In this document: positions 34,414-43,260 of the stretch, one piece after another | How the letters are laid out: each line of letters begins with the position of its first letter | Numbering within the stretch: position 1 is the stretch's first letter | Source: Planctomycetota bacterium | Lineage (GTDB): Bacteria > Planctomycetota > UBA1135 | NCBI GenBank assembly: GCA_021776925.1 | Contig: JAJFFB010000183.1 | Span: 1-57,335, forward strand | Length of the DNA: 57,335 nt | Reading direction: 5' to 3' | The notes under the pieces: model-generated | Told to the model about the DNA's origin: nothing | Databases searched by the model: none | What the model saw: only the letters and a program-made list of their open reading frames with translations | Translations under genes and position numbers: made by a program

Positions 34414-35928
34414 ATGGCTTCCAACAGCAACAAGAAGTTCAACCCGCTGCAGTTCCTGGCTTTCAAGGGACCGTACAAGGTGCTCCACATGACGTGGTTC
34501 GCCTTCTTCCTGACCTTCATGGCGTGGTTCAATATGGCCCCTCTGGCCACCACGATGAAGGACAATCTGTCGTGGCTGAACGATCAGAACATCAAGATTC
34601 TGCTGATCTGCAACGTCGCGCTGACGATCCCGGCACGGATCATCATCGGTATGTTGCTGGACAAGTTCGGTCCACGCAAAGTCTATTCGGGGCTGCTGAT
34701 CGTGATGTCAGTCCCGTGCTTTGTTTTTGCGTTGTCGAATTCGTTCACCCAGGCGGTCATCTCGCGCCTGCTGCTGGGCATCATCGGTGCCGGCTTCGTC
34801 ATCGGCATCCGCATGGTGGCGGAGTGGTTCCCGCCCAAAGACGTCGGTGAAGCGGAAGGCATTTACGGTGGTTTCGGCAACTTTGGTTCGGCGGCCTCTG
34901 CCTTCCTGCTGCCGACGTTGGCGTTGAACTTCTTCGGCGGTGAAGACGGATGGCGTTACGCCATCATGTTCACCGGCACCACCTGCCTGATCTACGGCTT
35001 CATCTACTACTTCAACGTCACCGATACCCCGCCGGGCAAGACCTATCACAAACCCAAGCGTGGCGGGGCGATGGAAGTCACCTCGTGGGCTTCTCTCTAT
35101 GGCTTGATCTTCATGCAGATCCCGATGCTGTTTGCGCTCGGTCTGCTGGTTTGGAAACTGCACAATGCAGAATTCCTGCCGACTCAGGGAGCCCACGTCA
35201 GCTACGGGATTCTGGTGGCCATCCTGGCTTTCCAGGCCTACAAGGCGTGGACCGTGAACGGGCCGCAGTTGCGCGAGGGTTATCCGGAAAAGGACAAATA
35301 CGAATTCCGCCAGGTGGCGATCCTTGACCTCGCCTACTTCGTCACCTTTGGCTCAGAACTGGCTGTGGTGTCCATGCTGCCCAAGTTCTTCCAGGAGACT
35401 TGGAGCCTGACTCCGCAAATGGCTGGCGCAATCGCCGCCTCCTTTGCCTTCATGAACCTGTTCGCGCGGCCCATGGGCGGTTTCCTTTCCGACCGCATGG
35501 GTTCGCGGCGCAAGACTTTGACCATCCTCCTCGCGGGGCTGGCGGTCGGCTATTTCATGATGAGCCGCTTGAACTCGGGCTGGCCGATCCCACTCGCACT
35601 CATGGTCACGATGATTTGCTCTTTCTTCGTCCAGTCAGGCGAGGGTGCCGTCTACGCCATCGTGCCTTTGGTCAAGAAACGGGTCACTGGCCAGATCGCC
35701 GGAATGGTCGGCGCCTATGGCAACGTCGGAGCGGTGGTCTTCCTCACCGTCTTTTCGATCGTCGCCGAAGCCTCGACCTTCTTCCTCACCATCAGCGGTT
35801 GCGCGGTTGTCTGCGGGATCGCCTCATTGTTCCTGAAGGAACCCAAGGGTTCCTTCGCCGACCTGCACCACGATGAGGAGATCGAGGCGCAACCCGCGAT
35901 CGCAAACTCCGGCGAGGCATCCGCATGA
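34414..35928 (+). CDS. narK1: NarK-family MFS nitrate transporter (first copy)
   Basis: The 504-residue protein has about 12 membrane helices of the nitrate/nitrite porter family. The signatures GGFGNFGSAASAFLLP and GMVGAYGNVGAVVF follow the family's two glycine-rich nitrate motifs. The arginines in ISRLLLGIIGAGFVIGIRM and MNLFARPMGGFLSDRMGSRR match the substrate-binding and loop positions. The motif ARIIIGMLLDKFGPRKVYSG near residue 72 is the usual cytoplasmic loop. NarK1-type carriers are thought to import nitrate with protons, but assignment within the pair needs phylogeny. ATG at 34414 lies 14 bp after narI. The stop overlaps the next gene (ATGA). Confidence 0.88.
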   Translation: MASNSNKKFNPLQFLAFKGPYKVLHMTWFAFFLTFMAWFNMAPLATTMKDNLSWLNDQNIKILLICNVALTIPARIIIGMLLDKFGPRKVYSGLLIVMSVPCFVFALSNSFTQAVISRLLLGIIGAGFVIGIRMVAEWFPPKDVGEAEGIYGGFGNFGSAASAFLLPTLALNFFGGEDGWRYAIMFTGTTCLIYGFIYYFNVTDTPPGKTYHKPKRGGAMEVTSWASLYGLIFMQIPMLFALGLLVWKLHNAEFLPTQGAHVSYGILVAILAFQAYKAWTVNGPQLREGYPEKDKYEFRQVAILDLAYFVTFGSELAVVSMLPKFFQETWSLTPQMAGAIAASFAFMNLFARPMGGFLSDRMGSRRKTLTILLAGLAVGYFMMSRLNSGWPIPLALMVTMICSFFVQSGEGAVYAIVPLVKKRVTGQIAGMVGAYGNVGAVVFLTVFSIVAEASTFFLTISGCAVVCGIASLFLKEPKGSFADLHHDEEIEAQPAIANSGEASA

Positions 35929-37544
35929 GCCACATCCTGAAAAAATGGGACGTTGAGAACGAAGAATTCTGGGAATCCGAAGGCAAGCAGGTCGCCAAGC
36001 GCAACCTGTGGATCTCGATCCCCAACCTGCTGTGCGGTTTCTCCGTGTGGCTGTACTGGGGCATGCTGGCGAAGTTCATCCAAAAGGCCCACTTCGCCAA
36101 CCCGGAGCTGTTCAATTTCCTCAAGGACGGGGAGCCGCTCGGCGGCGACGCCTACCGCGGCCTGCTCTTCACCCTGCCGGCGGTAGCGGGTTTGATGGGG
36201 GCGACCTTACGCATCCCCAATTCGTTCATGATCGCGATCTGCGGCGGCCGCAACGTCAAGTTTATGACCACGCTACTGCTGATCCTGCCCGCGGTCGGTG
36301 CCGGGTTTGCACTGCAAAACGCAGATACGCCGTTCTACCAGTTCGTCATTTTGGCGGCATTGTCCGGGATTGGAGGCGGGGCCTTCGCCTCGTCGATGTC
36401 CAACATCAGCTTCTTCTACCCGAAGCGGATGCAGGGCCTGGCCCTGGGCCTCAATGCCGGCCTCGGCAACGCCGGGGTGTCGGTGATGCAGTTCCTGCTG
36501 CCGTGGATCATCACCTTTGGCGCCTTCGGCGCGATTGGAGGCGAGCCCTACCAGGTCGGTGAGACCCAGATGTGGATTCAGAACGCGGCCATCGTCTGGG
36601 TGCCGATCATGGCGGTGCTGACGGTGCTGGCCTTCCTGTTCATGAACACCATGCCGCACCACCACAGCGGAACCACCGCCAAAGCGGTGGGCAAATACCT
36701 GTGGATGATGGCGCTCGGCTTCATCGGCGGAGGTGTCGGCGTGTGGCTTCTGCTACTGGACTGGGGCAGCTTCAATGCGCTGCTCAAGGTCTTCCTGGTG
36801 CTGCTCGCCGCGGTGCTGCTGACCCTGTTCTTGATGAAAAAGGCGACTCCGCCCGAGATCAAGTCCAGCCTCGACAGCCAGTTCGAGATCTTCCACAACA
36901 AGCACAACTGGGTCATGACCTGGTTGTACACGATGACCTTCGGTTCTTTCATCGGCTACGCCAACGCCTTCCCCAAACTGATCGATGACGTTTTCGGATT
37001 CATCCGCGTCGACGGCGCAGGCAACGTGCTGGCCGAGGGGATCAAGAACATCAACGCGCCAGTTTCTTCCAAATACATTTGGATCGGCGCTGGCGTCGGC
37101 GCCTTGATCCGCCCGCTCGGCGGTTGGCTGTCGGACAAGTTCGGCGGCGCCAAGGTGACCCACTGGGACACCATCATCATGATCTTCGCCACCATCGGCG
37201 CCGGCTGGTTCGTGTCGCAGGCCAGCGTGTCGCCGACGCCGGAGAAGTTCTTCGTACCCTTCCTGCTGCTGTTCATCCTGCTGTTCGCTACCACCGGCAT
37301 CGGCAACGGTTCGACCTTCCGCATGATTCCGATCATCTTCCGCAAGGAGCAGGCCGGACCGGTGCTCGGCTGGACCTCGGCGATCGCTGCTTACGGTGCC
37401 TTCCTGATCCCGAAGATCTTCGGTGAACAGATCAAAAACGGCACCCCGCAATACGCGCTGTACGGCTTCGCCGCCTACTACATGAGCTGCCTGGTGGTGA
37501 ACTGGTGGTTCTACGCGCGCAAGAACGCGGAGATTCCCTGCTGA
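35925..37544 (+). CDS. narK2: NarK-family MFS nitrate/nitrite transporter (second copy)
   Basis: The 539-residue carrier has about 12 membrane helices and the porter signatures GLNAGLGNAGVSVMQFL and a second glycine-rich motif in TGIGNGSTFRMIPIIF. ATLRIPNSFM and the C-terminal half (LIRPLGGWLSDKFGGAK) carry conserved arginines. It is longer than the first copy because of an N-terminal cytoplasmic segment (KKWDVENEEFWESEGKQVAK) typical of the NarK2-type nitrate/nitrite exchangers. A side-by-side NarK1/NarK2 pair is known in Paracoccus (fused) and Thermus (NarK/NarT). It overlaps the previous gene by 4 bp and ends 31 bp before a strong terminator, so it closes the operon. Confidence 0.88.
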   Translation: MSHILKKWDVENEEFWESEGKQVAKRNLWISIPNLLCGFSVWLYWGMLAKFIQKAHFANPELFNFLKDGEPLGGDAYRGLLFTLPAVAGLMGATLRIPNSFMIAICGGRNVKFMTTLLLILPAVGAGFALQNADTPFYQFVILAALSGIGGGAFASSMSNISFFYPKRMQGLALGLNAGLGNAGVSVMQFLLPWIITFGAFGAIGGEPYQVGETQMWIQNAAIVWVPIMAVLTVLAFLFMNTMPHHHSGTTAKAVGKYLWMMALGFIGGGVGVWLLLLDWGSFNALLKVFLVLLAAVLLTLFLMKKATPPEIKSSLDSQFEIFHNKHNWVMTWLYTMTFGSFIGYANAFPKLIDDVFGFIRVDGAGNVLAEGIKNINAPVSSKYIWIGAGVGALIRPLGGWLSDKFGGAKVTHWDTIIMIFATIGAGWFVSQASVSPTPEKFFVPFLLLFILLFATTGIGNGSTFRMIPIIFRKEQAGPVLGWTSAIAAYGAFLIPKIFGEQIKNGTPQYALYGFAAYYMSCLVVNWWFYARKNAEIPC

Positions 37545-37575
37545 TCCAAAGCCTGAATTCTGAACCGGGCAATCC

Positions 37576-37608
37576 AAGCCTGGCCGCCACCCGCGGCCAG
37601 GCTTTTTT
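37576..37608 (+). terminator. Rho-independent terminator of the nar operon
   Basis: Two perfect 12-base arms (AAGCCTGGCCGC and GCGGCCAGGCTT) enclose a CACCC loop and are followed by a run of six T that includes the last two arm bases. It lies 31 bp after the narK2 stop and 1 bp before the convergent hemolysin III gene. The T-run is on the + strand only, so it mainly serves the nar operon. Confidence 0.93.
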
Positions 37609-37609
37609 C

Positions 37610-38284
37610 TCAGGCGATCGGCGCGACGAAATGCAGGATGGCGCAGAAGTGGCTGACGGTGCCGACCAGCACGAAGATGTGCCAGATGGAATGCGAGAAG
37701 GGCAGCTTCTCCCACAGGAAGAACACCGTGCCCAGGGTGTAGGCGGATCCGCCGGTGATCAGCCACGCCAGCGCTTCGACTGGCAGGACCAGACGCAGCA
37801 CCGGGAAGGCCAGCACCGCGATCCAGCCCATGATCAAATAAAGTGCGATCGAGATGCCCTTGTTGCGCACCAGATGGGCGCCCTCCAGCACCGAACCGAT
37901 CGCGGCCAGGCACCAGATCAGCACCAGGAACAACGCGCCGGAGTGGTCGCGCATCGGGCCGAGGGCGAAGGGCGTGTAGGTGCCGGCGATCAGCAGGTAA
38001 ATGGCAACGTGGTCCATAGTCTGCAGGCGTCGCTTCCAGATCTCGTTGCGGGCACCGTGATAGGCGGTTGAACTTGCGTACAGCAACACCACGGTGGCGC
38101 CAAATACCGAACAGCCGATGACCACCTGACTGTCGGCGTGCTCCTGGGCGAGGAATACCAGCAGCGCCGAGGCGGCAATTCCGAACAGAACGCCAAGCCC
38201 GTGGGTCAGGCTGTTGACGATCTCTTCCAATACGGACTGCCCGGAAATCGGGTGCCGTTCGACTGAAGAGACGCTTTCGGACAC
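37610..38284 (-). CDS. Hemolysin III / PAQR-family membrane protein
   Basis: The 224-residue protein has seven membrane helices of the HlyIII/YqfA/TrhA family. Conserved family residues are visible: SLTHGLG near residue 25, SSTAYHGAR near residue 70, MDHVAIYLLIAGTYTPF near residue 89, and the C-terminal HSIWHIFVLVG, whose histidines with the earlier ones would bind zinc. Members influence membrane energetics or lipid homeostasis; the hemolysin name is historical. The start is GTG at 38284, the longest option, without a clear ribosome site, so the true start may differ slightly. It converges with the nar operon. Confidence 0.9.
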   Translation of the reverse strand: MSESVSSVERHPISGQSVLEEIVNSLTHGLGVLFGIAASALLVFLAQEHADSQVVIGCSVFGATVVLLYASSTAYHGARNEIWKRRLQTMDHVAIYLLIAGTYTPFALGPMRDHSGALFLVLIWCLAAIGSVLEGAHLVRNKGISIALYLIMGWIAVLAFPVLRLVLPVEALAWLITGGSAYTLGTVFFLWEKLPFSHSIWHIFVLVGTVSHFCAILHFVAPIA

Positions 38285-38440
38285 GTAGGAGAAAGGGTTC
38301 GGCGAAGCCTATCCCAGGAATGGGCAAGGCGGCGGCGGAACCCGCGATTTGCTGATTCCTATAGCTCTAAGCGTGATTCACGTAACTTCTTCCACCCACT
38401 TTGCTTGAATTCATCGCCATTTGTGTCATGCTGGATTTGT

Positions 38441-39301
38441 ATGGCTCCCGCTCGGTCACGACCCCTGTCCGGGCAGCTCCCCTTTGTGCTGCAACTCCTC
38501 GAGGACGAAAGTCCGCTCGTCCGCCGAGGCGTGGTGAGGGAATTGCGCCGTTACGGCGTGCGCCTGGCCCCCGCGCTGGAACAGCTCGATCCACCCGCCA
38601 GCACCCGCCACCGCGAGCTGCTCCAGGAATTGCTGCGCGATCACCTCGGGCGCCTACTGCTACGCCAATGGGGGCAGGTGGTGCTCTGCCAGGATCCCGA
38701 CCAGAAGCTCGAGGCGGGCCTCGAGGCGGTATCGCTCTACGTCGACGGCTTCAAGGCGAGAACTCCTCTGCCGACGCAGTTGGACCAGAGCGCCGCCACC
38801 CTGCGCACCACCCTGCGCCGGCGCAGCCTGGCGGAACTGATCCGCAAGCTGCGCCTGGGGCCGGCACGACTCCTCGGCGGAGCGGTCGAAACCGCCCCAG
38901 CCGAGGCCTTCAGCCTGGCTCAAATGATGGCGGGGGGCAGCGGCATCCCGCTCGGACAGGCGCTGGTGCTGCGCCAGATCGCCCGCCGCCTGGACCTGGA
39001 GTGTGAGGTATGGCCGTTGCCGGGGCTGGTCCTGGTCGCCGAGACCACCCCTTCCGGCCGCCAGTTCCTCGACCCCGCTGCCTCCGGGCCGCCCCTCGCC
39101 CGCGACCAGATTGCGTCCTTCTTCGCTTGTCCGGCGCCCTTGCTGCAACGACTGCAGGGCCTCCCCCCTGAGGTCGACCACCTGCTGGAACAATGGCTGC
39201 GCACCTTCCTGCGCAGCATGCGACGGCGCGGCGCGGTGCGCGAAGCCGCCTTGTCCCTGGGCCTGTTGAGGTCACTGCACGGTCGGCGGATCGGCCCTTG
39301 A
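38441..39301 (+). CDS. SirB1-like transglutaminase-core protein, probably inactive
   Basis: The 286-residue product has a helical, arginine-rich first half resembling HEAT-like repeats (LQLLEDESPLVRRGVVRELR). Its second half follows the SirB1/YchA plan: SGIPLGQALVLRQIARRLDL then EVWPLPGLVLVA, where the family has GIPISLALLY and GFPGHFLVR. The His of the PGHF motif is replaced by Leu, and the Cys expected before the SGIPL helix is absent, so catalysis is doubtful. ATG at 38441 is preferred to a TTG 36 bp upstream. The stop overlaps the TTG start of the next gene. The 156-bp gap upstream is AT-richer than its surroundings and probably holds the promoter, but no clear elements were seen. Confidence 0.6.
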   Translation: MAPARSRPLSGQLPFVLQLLEDESPLVRRGVVRELRRYGVRLAPALEQLDPPASTRHRELLQELLRDHLGRLLLRQWGQVVLCQDPDQKLEAGLEAVSLYVDGFKARTPLPTQLDQSAATLRTTLRRRSLAELIRKLRLGPARLLGGAVETAPAEAFSLAQMMAGGSGIPLGQALVLRQIARRLDLECEVWPLPGLVLVAETTPSGRQFLDPAASGPPLARDQIASFFACPAPLLQRLQGLPPEVDHLLEQWLRTFLRSMRRRGAVREAALSLGLLRSLHGRRIGP

Positions 39302-40296
39302 GAGCGCGTCCTTCTGACCCCGACGACGTTCCCGCTGTACGCCGCGCCTGGCTGCTGTGGCCGGTGATGATGTTGGCGGTTGCCAGCCTATTGAGTCTGG
39401 GACCCGGGCTCGGCCTGGTGCCCGCGCTGCTCACCCACTTCCAGTTTTATCTGGCTCTGGGCTGGCTGGCAGTGGGCGTATTTGCGGCGTGGTCCGGGCA
39501 CCGTCAACGCCGTCGTGGGCACTCCGAGCGGTCGGGCACGCGCCTTTCCGGCCGCCTGCCGCTGGTGCCCTTGCTCGCCGTGGCCGGACTCGGTTGGCAT
39601 GGCCACCTGTGGGCCTCACTGTGGATACCCGTGCCGGTGGAAACCTCGGCCTTGGGGGGGGGCGAGTTGAAGGTGATGTGGGCCAACGTGCAGGCGCGTG
39701 GCGCACGCGTCGAAGCCTTGCAAACACAGGTCAAGGCCTACGCGCCGGACATCCTTGCCTTGGGAGAAGTGCCCGACCAAAATTCCTTGCAGGCGTTGCA
39801 ACAGGACTGGCCGGAATCCCTGCTGGCGCTGGAGCACGGTCTGGCTTTGTACTCCAGGCTTCCCTTGCTCGCTGCCGAGGTCATCGAGGTCCCGGGCGCG
39901 CGGCCGATCCTGGCGGTGGACTTCGACTACCAGGGCCAACTCGTGCGTCTGCTGGCCACCCATGCCCTGATCCCGGTCCTGTCCGCACATGAAGCCACCT
40001 TCGAGCGCTGCTGCGCCCTGGGGGCCGAGGGCGATAGCTGCATTTTGATCGGCGATCTCAACACCACCCCATGGAGCCCGCAATTCAAACGCCTGCAGCT
40101 GCAGGCCGGTCTGGCCGACGCCCGGCAGGGCTATGGGCCGCAGGCGACCTGGGCCAGCAGCCGTTGGCCCGGAATCCGGCTGCCGATCGACCATGTGCTT
40201 TATCGAGGCCCGTTGGTGGTAAAGAACTGGGAAGTCGGAAATGACTTCGGCAGCGATCACCTGGCGGTGATGGCCACCTTTGGCCGCCGCCATTAG
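39298..40296 (+). CDS. Membrane-anchored endonuclease/exonuclease/phosphatase (EEP) family protein
   Basis: The 332-residue product has two or three N-terminal membrane helices (about residues 18-40, 47-65 and 90-108), then a metal-dependent EEP domain. Motifs visible are KVMWANVQARG, the Glu in DILALGEVPDQN, ILIGDLNTTPWSP with the metal Asp and Asn, and GSDHLAVMATF with the catalytic Asp-His. The plan matches YafD-like membrane EEP proteins whose substrates are unknown (phospholipid or nucleic acid). The TTG start at 39298 overlaps the previous stop (TTGA); a GTG near 39364 is an alternative. A 9-G tract at 39654-39662 encodes Gly-Gly-Gly before the EEP domain. Confidence 0.75.
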   Translation: MRARPSDPDDVPAVRRAWLLWPVMMLAVASLLSLGPGLGLVPALLTHFQFYLALGWLAVGVFAAWSGHRQRRRGHSERSGTRLSGRLPLVPLLAVAGLGWHGHLWASLWIPVPVETSALGGGELKVMWANVQARGARVEALQTQVKAYAPDILALGEVPDQNSLQALQQDWPESLLALEHGLALYSRLPLLAAEVIEVPGARPILAVDFDYQGQLVRLLATHALIPVLSAHEATFERCCALGAEGDSCILIGDLNTTPWSPQFKRLQLQAGLADARQGYGPQATWASSRWPGIRLPIDHVLYRGPLVVKNWEVGNDFGSDHLAVMATFGRRH

Positions 40297-40428
40297 CCGC
40301 TCATCAGCGCTTGCTCGTGCAACGGGCAGCCGGGGTCAAGGTCGGGGACAGGGCTGACCGATAGGTCTGAGATCCGGTTCTTGCCCCATGAGTACCGCAC
40401 CTTAGCCCTTTCAGACCCCTCGATCGTT

Positions 40429-41634
40429 ATGTTCGTCTCCAACGTGCCCGGACCCTCTGACCCTCGTGAGTCCCCCGACCCGCGCCCACAGGTGCTGTTG
40501 GTGGACGACGACGAGGAAATCCTGAAATTCTTCGGTGCCGCCCTGATGGATCACTTTGGGGTGTACAAGGCCCTCGACGGCCCCGCCGCCTTGGAAATCC
40601 TGGCGCAGCACCCGCTGGATCTGGTGATCAGCGACATCGCCATGCCGGGCATGAGCGGCATGGAACTGCTCAGTGCGATCCGCGAGCGCGATCTCGACCT
40701 GCCGGTGGTTCTGGTGACCGGCGATCCGAAACTGGACTCGGCAATGCAGGCGGTGGAACACGGGGCGCTGCGTTATCTGACCAAGCCGGTGGCGATCGAA
40801 GATCTGCAGAACACCGCCGCCCGCGGCGCGCGCATGCGACGCATGGCGGCGGCCAAACGCGAGGCCTTCAAAATGGTGTCCGGCCACAGCGGGGTGGCGG
40901 CCGACTCGGCGGGCGCGCAGGCGCGCTTCAACAAAGCGTTGGAGACCCTGTATCTTGATTTCCAGCCGATCGTGTCGTGGTCCAAACGCCGTCCGGTCGG
41001 TTTCGAGTGCCTGCTACGCACCCATGAGAGCAGCCTCAAGCACCCGCCGGATCTGCTGCGTTCTGCCAGTGGTCTCGACCGCATGAATGAAGTCGGGCGA
41101 TGCATTCGAAATGCTGCGGCCGAGCGCCTCGAAGAGCTTCCTTTCGGTGCGCGCTTCTTTGTCAACCTGCACCACACCGACCTCAACGACGAAGATCTCT
41201 TCGATCCAAATTCAGCGCTGGCGCAGAACTCGTCGCGCTTCGTGCTTGAGATCACCGAACGTGAGTCGCTGCAGGCGATCGCCGACGCGCGCGCCAAGGT
41301 TGCGGCGTTGCGCGACCTCGGCTTTCTGATCGCGATGGACGACCTCGGCGCCGGCCACAATGGTCTCGCCGCCTTCGCCAAGCTCGAGCCGGACATCATC
41401 AAGCTCGACATGCTGCTAGTGCGCGGCGCCGACCGCGAGGTCAAGAAGCGCCGCCTGATCCGTCTGATGAGCGAATTCTGCGCCGAGGAGAACATCGATT
41501 TCATCGCCGAAGGAGTTGAGACTCGCGCCGAACTCGACGCGCTGCTGGAATCGGGCTGCGACCTGTTCCAGGGTTATTTTCTGGGAAAACCCAATCCCCA
41601 AATCCGCGTTCCCATTCTCGACGACAAGGACTGA
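40429..41634 (+). CDS. Response regulator with EAL (c-di-GMP phosphodiesterase) output
   Basis: The 401-residue protein has a receiver domain (VLLVDDDEEILKFF, Asp in LVISDIAMPGMSG near residue 72, Lys in LTKPV) and a C-terminal EAL domain from about residue 170. The EAL signature reads ECLLR. The metal and catalytic residues are kept: Asn in FVNLHH, Glu in EITERES, Asp-Asp in AMDDLGAGHNG, Lys in IIKLDMLL, Glu in AEGVET and Gln in FQGYFLGKP. It should therefore hydrolyse cyclic di-GMP when phosphorylated. No kinase is adjacent. ATG at 40429 is preferred over a TTG 48 bp upstream. The 132 bp before it show no clear promoter. Confidence 0.87.
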   Translation: MFVSNVPGPSDPRESPDPRPQVLLVDDDEEILKFFGAALMDHFGVYKALDGPAALEILAQHPLDLVISDIAMPGMSGMELLSAIRERDLDLPVVLVTGDPKLDSAMQAVEHGALRYLTKPVAIEDLQNTAARGARMRRMAAAKREAFKMVSGHSGVAADSAGAQARFNKALETLYLDFQPIVSWSKRRPVGFECLLRTHESSLKHPPDLLRSASGLDRMNEVGRCIRNAAAERLEELPFGARFFVNLHHTDLNDEDLFDPNSALAQNSSRFVLEITERESLQAIADARAKVAALRDLGFLIAMDDLGAGHNGLAAFAKLEPDIIKLDMLLVRGADREVKKRRLIRLMSEFCAEENIDFIAEGVETRAELDALLESGCDLFQGYFLGKPNPQIRVPILDDKD

Positions 41635-41682
41635 GCTCCCTGCTCTTGTGCGCCAGGCGCCACGGCCCTAGAAAGGAGGGCC

Positions 41683-43143
41683 ATGGTGATCAACAGCCTG
41701 CGCGAGTGGATCGAGGTGCTGGAGCGGGCGGGCGAATTGCGCCGCATCCGCGTGCCGGTCGACCCCTATCTGGAGATCTCGGCGATCACCGATCGTGTGT
41801 CGAAGGAACGCGGCGCCGCCAATCAGGCGCTGCTCTTCGAGCAGGTGAAGGGCAGCGACATGCCGGTGCTGATCAACGCCTTCGGCTCGCGGCGCCGCAT
41901 GGGACTTTCGCTGGGTGCCGGTTCGGTCGAAGAACACGCCGGCCGTCTGCGTGAACTGCTCGATCAGGCCCCGCCCGAGGGCCTGCTCGACAAGCTCAAG
42001 ATGCTGCCGCGCCTGGCCCAGCTGGGCAAGCTCTTTCCGCGCAAGGTGCGCAGCGCGCCGTGCCAGGAAGTGGTGTTGCAGGGCGACGACGTCGATCTCG
42101 GTCGGCTGCCGGTGCTGACCACCTGGCCCGACGACGGCGGCCCCTTCATCACCTTTCCCTTGTGCGTGACCCAGGACCCGGAGTCGGGCAAGCGCAACTT
42201 GGGGACCTATCGTCTGCAAGTTTATTCACGCAACGAGACCGGCTTCCACACCCACCTGCACAAAGACGCCCGCCGCCACTTGGGCAAGGCGGCGGCCAAG
42301 GGCGAGCGCATCCCGGTGGCGGTGGTCATCGGCGCCGACCCGGCGACCTGTTTCGCCAGCGTGGTGCCGGCGCCGCCGGATCTAGACGAGTTGCTGATCG
42401 CCGGCTTTTTGCGGCAAAAGGCGGTGCCGCTGGTGGCGTGCAAGAGCGTGCCGCTGGAAGTCCCGGCGACCGCCGAAATCGTGCTCGAAGGCTGGGTCGA
42501 TCCGGCCGAAATGCGTCGCGAAGGTCCCTTCGGCGATCACACCGGCTTCTACAGCCTGGCTGACGACTATCCGGTGCTGCGCGTCGAGTGCATCACCATG
42601 CGCCGCGACCCGGTCTACCACACCACCCTGGTCGGACGGCCGCCGCAGGAAGACTGCTGGATGACCGAGGGCATCGAGCGTTTGCTGCTGCCGGTGCTGC
42701 AGAAGCAGTTCCCCGAGGTGCTCGATTACCGCATGCCCTTTGAAGGGGTGGCGCACAATCTGATGATCCTCAAGATCCGCAAGGCCTATCCCGGCCACGC
42801 GCGCAAGATCATGAACGCGATCTGGGGTCTGGGGCAGGCGATGTTCACCAAGGTGATCGTGGTCATGGACGCGGACTGCGACATCCATGACGACCGCGAA
42901 GTGGCCTGGCGGGTCCTCAACAACATCGATCCGCAACGCGATCTCGAGTTCACCCTCGGGCCGATCGAGGTGCTGGACCACGCCAGCCGCGCCGCCTGCT
43001 ACGGCTCCAAGGTCGGCATCGACGCCACGCGCAAATGGCCTGAAGAGGGCTTTCAGCGCGACTGGCCCGAAATCATCACCATGTCTGCACCGATGCAGCA
43101 ACAGGTCGAGGCGCGCTGGCGCGAGTACGGCTTCGGCGATTAA
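41683..43143 (+). CDS. ubiD: UbiD-family prenylated-FMN decarboxylase
   Basis: The 486-residue protein matches UbiD-type aryl decarboxylases, which use prenylated FMN. It contains the GTYRLQVYSRNETGFHTHLH segment that binds metal and cofactor, and the E-x-E-R-type region VECITMRRDPVYHTTLVGRP, with Glu and Arg placed as in the family's catalytic set. Menaquinone biosynthesis is the likeliest role in a bacterium using nitrate and cytochrome respiration, but other UbiD substrates are possible. The perfect ribosome site AGGAGG at 41674-41679 is only 3 bases before ATG 41683 and 6 before GTG 41686, so the GTG may be the real start. No ubiX partner is in the window. Confidence 0.85.
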   Translation: MVINSLREWIEVLERAGELRRIRVPVDPYLEISAITDRVSKERGAANQALLFEQVKGSDMPVLINAFGSRRRMGLSLGAGSVEEHAGRLRELLDQAPPEGLLDKLKMLPRLAQLGKLFPRKVRSAPCQEVVLQGDDVDLGRLPVLTTWPDDGGPFITFPLCVTQDPESGKRNLGTYRLQVYSRNETGFHTHLHKDARRHLGKAAAKGERIPVAVVIGADPATCFASVVPAPPDLDELLIAGFLRQKAVPLVACKSVPLEVPATAEIVLEGWVDPAEMRREGPFGDHTGFYSLADDYPVLRVECITMRRDPVYHTTLVGRPPQEDCWMTEGIERLLLPVLQKQFPEVLDYRMPFEGVAHNLMILKIRKAYPGHARKIMNAIWGLGQAMFTKVIVVMDADCDIHDDREVAWRVLNNIDPQRDLEFTLGPIEVLDHASRAACYGSKVGIDATRKWPEEGFQRDWPEIITMSAPMQQQVEARWREYGFGD

Positions 43144-43260
43144 CGGCTGGCTGGCCGCAGTCCGCGCCCGGATGACAGGATTATCACCGCCCAATCCGGG
43201 GGGGGGTGAGGCACGCACAGGGTCTATAGCGCTAGCTTGAACACGCCGCTGCGTGCGCAA

